The translations under genes and the position numbers were made by a program. Positions 43,615-52,955 of a DNA stretch of 64,000 bases are shown here, in pieces. The stretch's first letter is position 1; each line of letters opens with the position of its first letter. This stretch comes from Sunxiuqinia sp963678245 (GTDB taxonomy: Bacteria > Bacteroidota > Bacteroidia > Bacteroidales > Prolixibacteraceae), in assembly GCA_965140765.1 (NCBI GenBank), contig OZ223309.1, forward strand, positions 2,170,001 to 2,234,000. Direction: 5' to 3'. The notes under the pieces were generated by a model. That model was not told the DNA's origin. It saw nothing but the letters and a program-made list of their open reading frames with translations, and made no database searches.

Positions 43615-46071
43615 CTATACACTCTTTTGTTTGCATTCAAGAAAACTCAATCCCATTCGCAAATCGCCATAACTAAAACCGTCACCCAGAGCCTCCCGAG
43701 CAGCAGAAAAGCTTTTGTTTTCAGCTGTTTCAAAGTAGGAAATAATTTTATCAAGCTTTTCTTTGGTCAGAAACTGGAGTGCGTCAAGTTCTCCTTCCCT
43801 TACAAAATGAGCTAAATGGCTTTCAATGGTGGATGCGGCCAATCCTCGTGCTGCTGCAACTTCCTGAATATTCTTCCCCGATTGAAAGATCTCCAAGCTC
43901 ATTTTTTTGGTGTCCGGTTTTGGCTCCTTCTTCTCCTTCGAAACTTCCTTCAGCGGAATTTCTTCGCGGTTAATTTTATTTTCTTCGCAATAGCCGAGAA
44001 TCAAGTCAGCAATATCGGCTCCGAACTGTTCAATTTTCCTTGTCCCGAGTCCGTTGATCAACGCTAAGGATGCAGAATCCGTCGGCAAGTAATTGACCAG
44101 CTCAATCAGTGATTTTTGGGAAAAGATCATGTACGGCGGAATCCCAAGCTCTGTCGATTTTTCATACCGAAAAGAACGGAGCAAGTTGAAAAGCTCTGGA
44201 TGCGGAATATCTTCCAGATTCGTAATTTCCTTCGCCTTTTGCTTCTTTGTCTTCGAAGGACTGTTTTCAATCAAAGCCTTTGCGCGGGCATCCATAATTT
44301 CATTCACATAAAAGCCAGTCTTACACACTGCATACCCGACAATTTTTCCTTTAGCTTCCTGCTCCAAATCTCCCGTCCATCTGGTTATTTGGCGTTTTAT
44401 TGCTTTATTATCAAGACCAATATCAGATTTTACAACCCCTTCAACGACAATTGCTTGCACTTTATCCTGAAAATAACCAGCAGCCTTTTTGACTCGCTCC
44501 TGAAGCTTATCATTCTTTTCTACATCAGGCATTTCCTGCAAATGACTTTCGATTTGTTGTTGAAATTTGTCGCTTACCCCAACCACCTCTACTTCCAGGG
44601 CATCTCTCATTTTTTGAAATAATTCGACATGAAGATCTGTAAAACTCCCCCGGTTTTCATTGATCGTTTTGTTGATCGAATTCACCAGATAAGCAATCCG
44701 GGAAAAGCGGAAAAGTTCCAATAACTGTTCTTTCTGAAAAAGTATTTTCGCCTCGCTCAGCTCTTTTTCGCCTGGCTGATTTTCCTCAACCTGTTGAATA
44801 AAGCCGTGAACCGTTTGATCGGTAATAATACTCTGGTTTGAAATCGGGGTTTTCAGCACCAGCCCTTCAAGTGTTTTGCACCGACTAAGGGCTACATACA
44901 CCTGACCGTGTGCAAATGATGCTTCAGCATCAATGACTGCCTTTTCGAATGTTAACCCCTGGCTTTTATGGATGGTGATGGCCCATGCCAACTTTAATGG
45001 AATCTGGCTAAATGAACCTTCCAACTCCTCTTTGATTTCAGCTGTTTTCTTATCAATCGAGTACTTCACGTTTTCCCACAATAAAGCATTCACTTCAATC
45101 TCACTTTCATCAGAAGGACACTTCACCCAAACAGTGTTCTCCTCAATATCGGTGATTTTACCAATCTTACCATTATAAAACCGTTTTTCAGGATCAGGAT
45201 CGTTCTTTACAAACATCACCTGCGCACCAACCTTCAACCGTAGTTCAGAATCCGTTGGAAACGAATACTCAGGAAAATTACCTTCAACGCGTGCCTTAAA
45301 CACCTGCTCTTTAGAATTGATTCCTTTCAGTTTTGAGTCGTTTATCCGGTGAGCCTGACTGTTATGAGTGCAAAGTGTAATATAACCGTCTTCATCGTCA
45401 GGTGAAAAAGCTGGCTGACAACGTTTATTTAATTCTTTTGCTGCGTTTTCATCCAGCAAATTATCTCTCACCTTGTTAAGTATAGAGATAAACTTATCGT
45501 CTTGTTGACGAAAAACCTGCGTCAATTCGATACTCACATAAGACGTTTTTTTTAAGGCTCTGCTGCTAAAAAAATAGACCGTTTCGTAGGTCGACTTTAG
45601 CAATTGCCATTCGCTGCTTTTCACCACTGGAGAAAGCTGTTGTAAATCGCCAATCATGAGTAACTGAGCTCCTCCAAACGATTTTCGTCCATTTTTAAAC
45701 CGTCGCATTACCCGGTCCATTGCGTCCAGCACATCGGCACGCACCATACTGATCTCGTCAATCACCAGTAGCTCCAAACTGCGAATGATGTTGATTTTTT
45801 CCTTGCTAAAACGCATTTGCCGACCTTGCTCATTTTCCAAGCCCACTTGTGGTGCAAACGACAACTGAAAAAAGGAGTGGATGGTTACCCCTCCGGCATT
45901 TATTGCAGCAACTCCCGTTGGTGCTACCACAATCATCCGTTTGGGCGAGCGTTCTTTTAAACTTTTCAGAAAAGTGGTTTTACCTGTTCCGGCCTTTCCG
46001 GTAAGAAAAACATGTTGTCCGGTAGATTGTACAAAGTCAAAAGCGAGTTCCAGTCGTTTATTTGTTTCCAT
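43615..46071 (-). CDS. PIF1-like helicase with HRDC and C-terminal HTH domain
   Basis: 818 residues from ATG 46071 (an ATG at 46089 adds six). Superfamily-1 helicase motifs: Walker A in LTGKAGTGKTTF, VVAPTGVAAINAGGVTIHSF, LLVIDEISMV, GDLQQLSPV, and AITIHKSQGLTF with YVALSRC. After ~480 comes a helical region. Then an HRDC-like domain (~625-700, ELFNLLRSFRYEKSTELGIP and LPTDSASLALINGLGTRKIE) and an HTH_40-type domain (NIQEVAAARGLAASTIESHL), which normally end RecQ helicases. The protein is complete. The role is probably in DNA repair or G-quadruplex resolution, inferred from the Pif1 core. The fused RecQ-type tail appears in many Bacteroidota homologues. Confidence 0.88.
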   Translation of the reverse strand: METNKRLELAFDFVQSTGQHVFLTGKAGTGKTTFLKSLKERSPKRMIVVAPTGVAAINAGGVTIHSFFQLSFAPQVGLENEQGRQMRFSKEKINIIRSLELLVIDEISMVRADVLDAMDRVMRRFKNGRKSFGGAQLLMIGDLQQLSPVVKSSEWQLLKSTYETVYFFSSRALKKTSYVSIELTQVFRQQDDKFISILNKVRDNLLDENAAKELNKRCQPAFSPDDEDGYITLCTHNSQAHRINDSKLKGINSKEQVFKARVEGNFPEYSFPTDSELRLKVGAQVMFVKNDPDPEKRFYNGKIGKITDIEENTVWVKCPSDESEIEVNALLWENVKYSIDKKTAEIKEELEGSFSQIPLKLAWAITIHKSQGLTFEKAVIDAEASFAHGQVYVALSRCKTLEGLVLKTPISNQSIITDQTVHGFIQQVEENQPGEKELSEAKILFQKEQLLELFRFSRIAYLVNSINKTINENRGSFTDLHVELFQKMRDALEVEVVGVSDKFQQQIESHLQEMPDVEKNDKLQERVKKAAGYFQDKVQAIVVEGVVKSDIGLDNKAIKRQITRWTGDLEQEAKGKIVGYAVCKTGFYVNEIMDARAKALIENSPSKTKKQKAKEITNLEDIPHPELFNLLRSFRYEKSTELGIPPYMIFSQKSLIELVNYLPTDSASLALINGLGTRKIEQFGADIADLILGYCEENKINREEIPLKEVSKEKKEPKPDTKKMSLEIFQSGKNIQEVAAARGLAASTIESHLAHFVREGELDALQFLTKEKLDKIISYFETAENKSFSAAREALGDGFSYGDLRMGLSFLECKQKSV

Positions 46072-46438
46072 GAAAATATCGGTATTCAATAAAAATTAAA
46101 GGTAGCCAATTTGTTATAATTTTGACAATTGTTGTGAAGCTCTTCTTATTACAAAGGAAATAAAAGCACAAGAAACACGGCTGTTTAAACCGAGTAATTT
46201 TTCATTATAGAATTAATCGAATTGAACTGTTCATCCTCTTAAGCTTCTCGTTTATCGAAAATATTTCAACGACTTTAGAATGCATTCTAGTTTTAGTATC
46301 TAATTTCTATCTTTGTATGCCTGAAAAAAGAAAGTATACTAAAATCTGTTAATCAAATAAGTCGAAGTTGATATAATCAAGCTCTTTCAAAATAATATTA
46401 ACTGACTATATTTCAACAATAAAAAAAGGAACAAAAGA
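46072..46438. other. Divergent promoter region
   Basis: About 370 bp between the helicase gene and dapB with no ORF. A -7 box for dapB is at 46308-46315. Confidence 0.55.
46308..46315 (+). promoter_or_regulatory. Bacteroidota -7 box for the dapB operon
   Basis: TATCTTTG fits TAnnTTTG. A TTTTAG stretch ~17 bp upstream could serve as the -33 element. The leader would be about 115 nt. Confidence 0.5.
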
Positions 46439-47155
46439 ATGAAGATTGCACTAATTGGCTACGGAAAAATGGGTAAAACGATTGAAGCCATTGCAAAAGA
46501 CCGCGGGCACGAAATTGTTTTAACAATTGATATGGATAATCAGGACGATTTAACTCCTGAAAATTTAAAAAAAGCAGATGTGGCCATTGAATTCACAATT
46601 CCGGCATCGGCAATAAACAACTACAAAAAATGTTTCGAAAGTGGAGTTCCCGTAGTAAGTGGAACTACTGGCTGGCTTGATCATAAAGAAATTGTACTCG
46701 CTGACATGAAAAAGCAAGACGGCACTTTCTTTTATGCTTCGAACTTCAGCTTAGGAGTTAATTTGTTTTTCGCACTAAATGAAAAGCTGGCCGAATTGAT
46801 GAAAACCCGCCCTGAATATGACATTTCCATGGAGGAAGTTCACCACACTCAAAAGCTTGATGCTCCGAGTGGAACGGCCATTTCGTTAGCCGAAGATTTA
46901 TTTGCCGCACACCCGGGAAAAGATAGCTGGACCCTGGAATCGCCGAAAAAAGAAACAGAGATGCATATTAAAGCAATTCGTGAAGGAGACGTACCCGGGA
47001 TCCATCGCATCAAATACGAATCGGATGTAGATTACATCGAGATAGAGCATAGTGCAAAAAGCAGGCAAGGATTTGCCCTAGGAGCTGTTTTAGCAGCCGA
47101 ATATACGACTGACAAAAAAGGCCTGGTTAGCATGAAAGATCTTTTAAACTTATAA
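46439..47155 (+). CDS. dapB: 4-hydroxy-tetrahydrodipicolinate reductase
   Basis: NAD(P)H-dependent enzyme of lysine and diaminopimelate biosynthesis in the cytoplasm. 238 residues: Rossmann start IALIGYGKMGKTIEAIA, VVSGTTGW, and the substrate-binding EEVHHTQKLDAPSGTA with the catalytic His and Lys. The size is slightly short but complete. It is followed 13 bp later by lepB, the usual arrangement in many Bacteroidota. Confidence 0.96.
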   Translation: MKIALIGYGKMGKTIEAIAKDRGHEIVLTIDMDNQDDLTPENLKKADVAIEFTIPASAINNYKKCFESGVPVVSGTTGWLDHKEIVLADMKKQDGTFFYASNFSLGVNLFFALNEKLAELMKTRPEYDISMEEVHHTQKLDAPSGTAISLAEDLFAAHPGKDSWTLESPKKETEMHIKAIREGDVPGIHRIKYESDVDYIEIEHSAKSRQGFALGAVLAAEYTTDKKGLVSMKDLLNL

Positions 47156-47168
47156 CATACTCAAACCA

Positions 47169-48509
47169 ATGCGAGAAATTTTTACGAACAAATGGTTCAA
47201 GTTCATTTTAGTTGCCCTGCTTTACAGCCTGTGGGTAATCTGGATGGAAAGTTACTTATGGCTGATCGGCCTGGCAGTAATTTTCGACATGTACATCACA
47301 AAAAAAGTACACTGGGCGTTTTGGAAAAAGAAAAACCCGCCAGATGGTAAACAAACGAAAGTTGTTGAATGGGTCGATGCCATTATCTTTGCAGTGATTG
47401 CTGCAACTTTTATACGCATGTTTTTTATTGAAGCGTACACTATTCCAACCTCATCGATGGAAAAATCAATGTTAGTTGGTGATTTTTTATTTGTAAGCAA
47501 AACAGCCTACGGTCCAAAGCTTCCGAATACTCCATTATCGTTCCCATTTGTTCATCATACCATGCCACTTTCAAGAACAACGAAATCGTATGTCGAATGG
47601 ATTCAGAATCCATATAAACGAATGGCAGGATTTGGCGATGTAGAAAATAATGATGTGGTAGTTTTCAACTTTCCACATGGCGACACTGTGGCTTTAAACA
47701 TGCCCACTCAAGATTATTACCAAATGCTTCGCTCATACGGGCGCGACCGTATTTGGAATGACAAGCGCACATTTGGGGAAATTATAAGCCGACCAGTTGA
47801 CAAACGCGAAAATTACATTAAGCGCTGTATAGGAATAGCCGGCGATAAGATTGAAATTATAGATGGACAGGTATACGTAAACGGGAGTGAGCAGAAACAC
47901 TTTCCCGGAGTTCAATACAACTACATTGTAACCACAAACGGAACTCCTATAAACAAACGAACGCTTGAAAAAATTGGCATCTCAAAAGCTGATCAGCAAG
48001 CATTTAATGGTTCACAATACCTATATCCGCTGACGGATGAGTATGTGAAAGAGTTGGAGGCACTCAACAATGTTACTTCTGTCAAAAGGGTTAATATGCC
48101 CGACGGAAATTGGGATCAAAATATTTTTCCCCACGATGAGCAATATCCATGGAATGTGGATAACTTTGGTCCCTTGACAATTCCGAAAAAGGGAGAAACC
48201 GTTAACCTGAATTTAGAAACATTGCCTTTGTACAGTCGAATTATCGACCTATACGAGGAACATGATTTGGAAGTAAAAGATAGCACCATTTATGTCGATG
48301 GTATGGCTACCGACAATTATACCTTCGCGATGGATTATTACTGGATGATGGGCGACAATCGCCACAATTCTGCTGATTCCCGCTATTGGGGATTCGTCCC
48401 AGAGGATCATGTAGTTGGAAAAGCTGTTTTCATCTGGCTGTCGTTAGACAAAGAAAAAGGATTTCCGGCTAACATTCGCTGGAGTAGATTATTCTCTGTC
48501 GTGCATTAA
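47169..48509 (+). CDS. lepB: Signal peptidase I (LepB), long Bacteroidota form
   Basis: Membrane-bound Ser/Lys protease that removes signal peptides. 446 residues: hydrophobic segments at ~10-40 and ~70-90, the serine box YTIPTSSMEKSMLVGD, the lysine box YIKRCIGIAGDKIEI, and the C-terminal MGDNRHNSADSRYWGFVP. A ~150-residue insert between the lysine box and MGDN makes it longer than E. coli LepB, as in other Bacteroidota. Stop is followed by a strong terminator. Confidence 0.95.
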   Translation: MREIFTNKWFKFILVALLYSLWVIWMESYLWLIGLAVIFDMYITKKVHWAFWKKKNPPDGKQTKVVEWVDAIIFAVIAATFIRMFFIEAYTIPTSSMEKSMLVGDFLFVSKTAYGPKLPNTPLSFPFVHHTMPLSRTTKSYVEWIQNPYKRMAGFGDVENNDVVVFNFPHGDTVALNMPTQDYYQMLRSYGRDRIWNDKRTFGEIISRPVDKRENYIKRCIGIAGDKIEIIDGQVYVNGSEQKHFPGVQYNYIVTTNGTPINKRTLEKIGISKADQQAFNGSQYLYPLTDEYVKELEALNNVTSVKRVNMPDGNWDQNIFPHDEQYPWNVDNFGPLTIPKKGETVNLNLETLPLYSRIIDLYEEHDLEVKDSTIYVDGMATDNYTFAMDYYWMMGDNRHNSADSRYWGFVPEDHVVGKAVFIWLSLDKEKGFPANIRWSRLFSVVH

Positions 48510-48525
48510 AAATAGTTTATCGTGC

Positions 48526-48566
48526 AAAAAAGGATAGTGAGGATTTGCCTCGTTATCCTTTTTTTT
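48526..48566 (+). terminator. Terminator after lepB
   Basis: 17-bp stem (48526-48542 with 48548-48564, two wobble pairs) with a 5-nt loop and a long T-run. The A-run in the left arm gives the structure symmetric ends. Confidence 0.9.
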
Positions 48567-48591
48567 ATTAATTTCCCTGAAAATAATCACT

Positions 48592-48927
48592 ATGTCTGCA
48601 GGAATTATATTTTTACTAATATTGGCTTTGCTTCTAGTTATATTTACCCTACAAAATACATTGTTGATTAGTTTGAATGTATTTTTCTGGGAAATTACCG
48701 ATGTGCCTTTGGTGTTGGCCCTCATTGTCTGCATCATTGCCGGAGCCATTCTGTCTTTTTCGTTTACTTATCCTCGGCTGTGGAAACTAAAAGGACAGCT
48801 GAAATCAAAGCAACGCGAAATCAAAGCATTGGAAGCACAACAGGTTGAAGTTGCTGAAAAGCCCCATGCCGAAGGCATTGAAATAACCGAAGAAGAAGAA
48901 AGCGATACCAGCTTTTTTAAAGAATAA
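48592..48927 (+). CDS. LapA-domain small membrane protein
   Basis: 111 residues: two membrane segments (IIFLLILALLLVIFTLQNTL and LVLALIVCIIAGAILSFSF) joined by a short loop containing LISLNVFFWEITDVP, followed by a charged helical tail (KLKGQLKSKQREIKALEAQQ). This is the DUF1049/LapA (YciS-like) pattern. The role is unknown, perhaps in envelope assembly. It starts 26 bp past the terminator and is 5 bp from the next gene. Confidence 0.82.
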   Translation: MSAGIIFLLILALLLVIFTLQNTLLISLNVFFWEITDVPLVLALIVCIIAGAILSFSFTYPRLWKLKGQLKSKQREIKALEAQQVEVAEKPHAEGIEITEEEESDTSFFKE

Positions 48928-48932
48928 GTTGA

Positions 48933-49604
48933 ATGATTGATTCGCACGTATTGTTGTGTACAGCCTACTTTCCGCCTGTACAGTACCTCTCAAAATTCTT
49001 GATTTACGAAACTATTTGGATTGAAGCTTTTGAAAATTTTACCAAGCAGACCTACCGGAACCGAGCTGTAATTTCGGCTGCAAATGGAGCGGAGTCGCTT
49101 ATTATGCCTGTTGAAAAAGGCAGAGGCCGCAAACAACTCATTAAAGACATTCGCATTTCGTACGACACCAATTGGCAACATATTCACTGGCAAGCAATTG
49201 TTTCAGCTTACCAATCCTCCCCGTTTTTTGAAGTGCTTCAAGATGATTTCAGACCTTTTTTTGAAAAACAGTATTCCTTCTTGCTCGATTTTAACACTGA
49301 AATTTTGCAAACGGTACTCGGGATTCTGGAATTGCAGCCAATCACAAAACAAACCGCAGACTTTGAGGAAGTGCCTGCCGAATGCATTAATATGCGTGAA
49401 GCCATTCACCCCAAACCGAAAAAAGCATTACCCGACCCCCTATTCGAGCCACAAAAATACACACAGGTATTTGAGGACAAATTTGGCTTCACGCCCAACC
49501 TAAGCTGCCTGGATTTGCTGTTTAATTGCGGTTCGGAAAGCTACGAGGTGTTACTGAAAAGTATTAACGCGACTGGCTTAGCAAAATCAGAAAATCGTGA
49601 ATGA
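48933..49604 (+). CDS. WbqC family protein
   Basis: 223 residues resembling WbqC-like proteins, whose role is poorly known and often linked to polysaccharide or glycosylation loci. The N-terminal LLCTAYFPPVQYLSKFLIYE and RNRAVISAANGAESLIMPVE segments are characteristic, and KDIRISYDTNWQHIHWQAIV follows. No signal peptide or membrane segment. Its last 41 bp overlap the convergent NUDIX gene. Confidence 0.8.
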   Translation: MIDSHVLLCTAYFPPVQYLSKFLIYETIWIEAFENFTKQTYRNRAVISAANGAESLIMPVEKGRGRKQLIKDIRISYDTNWQHIHWQAIVSAYQSSPFFEVLQDDFRPFFEKQYSFLLDFNTEILQTVLGILELQPITKQTADFEEVPAECINMREAIHPKPKKALPDPLFEPQKYTQVFEDKFGFTPNLSCLDLLFNCGSESYEVLLKSINATGLAKSENRE

Positions 49605-50004
49605 TTGTTGAATGATCAAAAGCCAGATCGGGCAATTGGTCAAGCTTAAACCAAGCTGCGTCGGCTGCGTCGTCTCCGCCTTTTACCATAGCATCTTTTC
49701 CCACAAAGCCATAATGAATCACCGACAAGGTTCGTCCCCGAGGGTCGCGATCAACCTTATCGTAAACCCGGAATTGCTCCACTTTTTCCAGCTCCAAACC
49801 GGTTTCTTCCTTTACCTCACGAATACAGGCTTCTTCCAGCACTTCATCCATTTCCATAAAACCACCCGGCAACGCCCAGTGATCTTTGAAGGGATCGATG
49901 CCACGTCTAATCAAGAGAATCTCAGCAGTCTCTTTCCGCAGTATTAAAGCATCGGTGGTAACTGCTGGCCTGGGATATTTATAAGTGTATTTATTATCTT
50001 TCAT
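49564..50004 (-). CDS. NUDIX hydrolase
   Basis: 146 residues. The Nudix box GFMEMDEVLEEACIREVKEE (then TGL) fits GX5EX7REUXEEXGU and lies at ~50. It removes phosphate groups from nucleoside diphosphate-linked compounds. The DPRGRTLSVIHYGFV segment resembles ADP-ribose/housecleaning types. Convergent with, and overlapping, the wbqC-like gene. Confidence 0.9.
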   Translation of the reverse strand: MKDNKYTYKYPRPAVTTDALILRKETAEILLIRRGIDPFKDHWALPGGFMEMDEVLEEACIREVKEETGLELEKVEQFRVYDKVDRDPRGRTLSVIHYGFVGKDAMVKGGDDAADAAWFKLDQLPDLAFDHSTIIHDFLILLSQSR

Positions 50005-50507
50005 TTATTATTGTTATTAGTAAACTAGTCATTAAACGATTAATCGAAGTAGTTGCTTTTGATTATTTCAATGTCACCTCTGGATAAAAAACACAACAGG
50101 TTGAATGAGTAGTTACGATTATTTCAATACTAAGTCAATGCAACTACGTCAATGCAATATTACAAAAGAATTAGTCTTTTTCTCAATTTCCGTTCTGTCA
50201 TTAAAGAAAAATACCACTTTACCTTTTTAAATTTTTTCACAACAATAAAATATCATTTTCTTAACATTTGTTTCTAGAGAACCATTACAGAAACTAGCTC
50301 AATATGCTCTTCATTGTTTACTTCTATATTATAATACATCTGCACTTAATATCGATTTTCTTTACAATACGGCCATTTCAAACGAATACAACCAACAAAA
50401 ATTGTGAGACACTTCAATTTTCTTACTTTTGTCCTATAGAAACTAATCCCAATAAATAATCACCATTCATAACTAAAAAATCATTTTTAAAACCAAAAAG
50501 TATTTTT
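50005..50507. other. Porin-operon leader region
   Basis: 503 bp without a gene. Contains a -7 box at 50424-50431, a pair of 10-bp direct repeats GTCAATGCAA (50134-50143 and 50148-50157, period 14), and two copies of AGTAGTT plus GATTATTTCAAT (near 50049-50072 and 50109-50127). The repeats could be binding sites for an osmotic-stress regulator. Confidence 0.5.
50424..50431 (+). promoter_or_regulatory. Bacteroidota -7 box for the porin/betaine operon
   Basis: TACTTTTG fits TAnnTTTG. TTGTG at 50402-50406 is a possible -33 element. The ATG is 77 bp downstream. Confidence 0.5.
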
Positions 50508-51695
50508 ATGAATTTATCTCTCAAATCACTCTCAAGAAGACTTGTTCTTTTATTATTGGTATTTAACTTTTGTCATTCGGTAGTTGCGCAGGAGAAAAAA
50601 AACAACTTTAAAGTTGGTGGCGCGGTTCGCTTCAATTTATTCTCAAAAAGCTGGGTCGACAGCAACACGCAGCCTGAATTCACTTGGGATACCTGGCGTC
50701 TGAATGTAGATGGATCAGCCGGAGGAATAGATCTTAGTTTTGAATACCGCTTCTACCCTACTTTCGACACTCATTTCATCCATCATGGTTACCTTGGTTA
50801 TGCATTCAACGATAATCTTTACATGAAGCTTGGAGTTAGTCAGGTACCTTTTGGCATTACAAAGTATGCCTCTCATAGCTGGTGGTTTCAAGGCCAGTAC
50901 TATTTCGGACTTGAAGATGACTATGACATGGGAATCAAATTTGACTACGCCGGGATTGATAAACTGGATTTAAGTTTTGCTTATTATCGTCAGGCAGAGC
51001 CGGAAGGTCCCACAGCGGGCGGTGTTACTTATGGCAATGCAGGACCGGGAAGATATTCTTATGACATTACGCCAGGAGTTGGAAAAATTGGAACCTCAAC
51101 AGTTGATGCTCATATCCGCGAATTAAACCAAGTAAATGTAAGAGCAGCCTACCACATTAGCGAACAATTGGAAGTTGGTTTATCCGGGCAAGTTGGCGGC
51201 ATTTATAACAGTGCGCTGGATGAGGCCGAAACAAGCACCGCTTTTGCTGCACACGTTTTAGCCGACTGGGGAAAAGGATGGAATTTTAAAGGTACATTCA
51301 TCAATTACAACTACGCTGCAAAAGCCGATAATGGCCAATCACTTGATATTATCCAGATGGGAGCTTACGGATCGCCTTATGATGTTGCGACAGAAGCCAA
51401 TGTTTATGCAGTAGGAATTGCAAAAAGCTTTCCTGTCGAACTGGGACCAATTACCAACATACAGGCTTATGTTGATTATACCTATGTTGATAAAACAAAA
51501 GAAGAATATGCTGACATGCACCACCTAATCCCAGGCATTTTAATTTCTGCAGGACCACTCTACACATACATCGACTATGCAATGGGCAAAAATCAACCTT
51601 GGCTTACCCCTACGTTTGGTAAAGGTTTGGGAGTTGGCGACGAGGACGCTGAATGGATGAAGCGCTTTAACATCAACTTCGGTTACTACTTTTAG
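50508..51695 (+). CDS. Outer-membrane porin of the glycine betaine operon
   Basis: 395 residues with a signal peptide (RLVLLLLVFNFCHSVVAQ) and alternating amphipathic strands ending in an aromatic (FNINFGYYF), as in outer-membrane barrels. Similar to phosphate-selective porin-type (OprP-like) barrels. Its stop is 17 bp before the ATPase gene of a glycine betaine ABC transporter, so it is likely the outer-membrane entry route for betaine or proline, although the substrate is inferred from position only. No TonB-dependent features were seen. Confidence 0.8.
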   Translation: MNLSLKSLSRRLVLLLLVFNFCHSVVAQEKKNNFKVGGAVRFNLFSKSWVDSNTQPEFTWDTWRLNVDGSAGGIDLSFEYRFYPTFDTHFIHHGYLGYAFNDNLYMKLGVSQVPFGITKYASHSWWFQGQYYFGLEDDYDMGIKFDYAGIDKLDLSFAYYRQAEPEGPTAGGVTYGNAGPGRYSYDITPGVGKIGTSTVDAHIRELNQVNVRAAYHISEQLEVGLSGQVGGIYNSALDEAETSTAFAAHVLADWGKGWNFKGTFINYNYAAKADNGQSLDIIQMGAYGSPYDVATEANVYAVGIAKSFPVELGPITNIQAYVDYTYVDKTKEEYADMHHLIPGILISAGPLYTYIDYAMGKNQPWLTPTFGKGLGVGDEDAEWMKRFNINFGYYF

Positions 51696-51712
51696 AAACT
51701 AAATATATAAAT

Positions 51713-52954
51713 ATGTCAGAAAGTGATATAAAGATCGAAGTCAAAGACCTAACGTTGATATTTGGTCAAAAGAAAGCTCAGGCATTAAAGATGCTCCAGG
51801 ATGGAAAATCTAAAACCGAGATTCTTTCAAAGACCAAGTGTACCGTTGGTGTAAATAAAGCCAGCTTTCAAATAAAAGAAGGGGAAGTTTTTGTGATAAT
51901 GGGGCTATCTGGCAGTGGAAAATCAACACTTATCAGGTGCCTAAATCGCCTTAATGAGCCTACTGATGGCGACGTACTAATTAATGGTGTTAACATTACG
52001 AAAGAGACTAACAAAGAACTCTTAGACACAAGGCGAACCGAAATGAGTATGGTGTTTCAGAAATTTGCGCTTTTGCCTCACCGTACTATAATTGAGAATG
52101 TTGCCTTTGGTCTGGAAATTCGTGGCGAGGAAAAAACAAAACGTTTAGCAAAAGCAAAAGAGGCTATTGAAACTGCAGGATTAAAAGGCTTTGAATACCA
52201 AAAACCCGCGCAATTATCAGGCGGAATGCAGCAGCGTGTCGGTTTGGCACGTGCATTGGCCAATAATCCTGAAGTATTGTTGATGGATGAAGCCTTTTCT
52301 GCACTTGATCCGCTTATTAAGTCAGACATGCAAGATCAACTGCTGGACCTTCAGGACGAACTGCATAAAACCATTGTGTTTATTACCCATGATTTAGACG
52401 AGGCCATAAAACTTGGTGACCGTATAGCTATTATGAAAGATGGGATAATTGAACAGATTGGCACTGCCGAGCAAATTCTAAAAGAGCCAGCGAGTGAATA
52501 TGTTAAAGCATTTGTGGAAAAAGTGGATCGAAAATCGATTATTACTGCAGGTTCCTTGATGTTTAAAAAGCCAACTACGGTACTGCTTGATAAAGATGGT
52601 CCTGAGTCTGTTATTCGAAAGATGCGCACAGTGGCTGCCGATGTATTGCCTGTAATTGATAAACACCGTGTTTTTCAGGGCTTTATTTGGTTACCAGAAA
52701 TACTTAAAGCCGAAAAAGCGAAAGCTGATGACATTATGCCTTATATAACGGTTAACTGTCCAAGTGTATATACTGAGTATACAGTTGAAGAAATGTTGCC
52801 TTTGACGAGTGGAACAAAGTCTCCTATTGCAGTTGTGAATAAAGAGAATGGTCAACTTTTAGGTGTAGTGGCTCAAACTAGCTTGATGATTGAGGCGACA
52901 CGTTTCAACGATGAACAAATCATACATTTAAAAGAACAAGCAATAGAACAGTAA
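51713..52954 (+). CDS. proV: Glycine betaine/proline ABC transporter ATPase
   Basis: 413-residue ATPase that powers betaine/proline import. Walker A GLSGSGKST (64-72), signature LSGGMQQRVGLARAL (~169), Walker B LLMDEAFSALDP. It has an N-terminal extension of ~50 residues before the core, as in OpuAA/ProV, and C-terminal CBS-like domains (~280-410, TVLLDKDGPESVIRKMRTVA) that sense ionic strength. The next gene begins 1 bp after the stop. Confidence 0.93.
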   Translation: MSESDIKIEVKDLTLIFGQKKAQALKMLQDGKSKTEILSKTKCTVGVNKASFQIKEGEVFVIMGLSGSGKSTLIRCLNRLNEPTDGDVLINGVNITKETNKELLDTRRTEMSMVFQKFALLPHRTIIENVAFGLEIRGEEKTKRLAKAKEAIETAGLKGFEYQKPAQLSGGMQQRVGLARALANNPEVLLMDEAFSALDPLIKSDMQDQLLDLQDELHKTIVFITHDLDEAIKLGDRIAIMKDGIIEQIGTAEQILKEPASEYVKAFVEKVDRKSIITAGSLMFKKPTTVLLDKDGPESVIRKMRTVAADVLPVIDKHRVFQGFIWLPEILKAEKAKADDIMPYITVNCPSVYTEYTVEEMLPLTSGTKSPIAVVNKENGQLLGVVAQTSLMIEATRFNDEQIIHLKEQAIEQ

Positions 52955-52955
52955 T

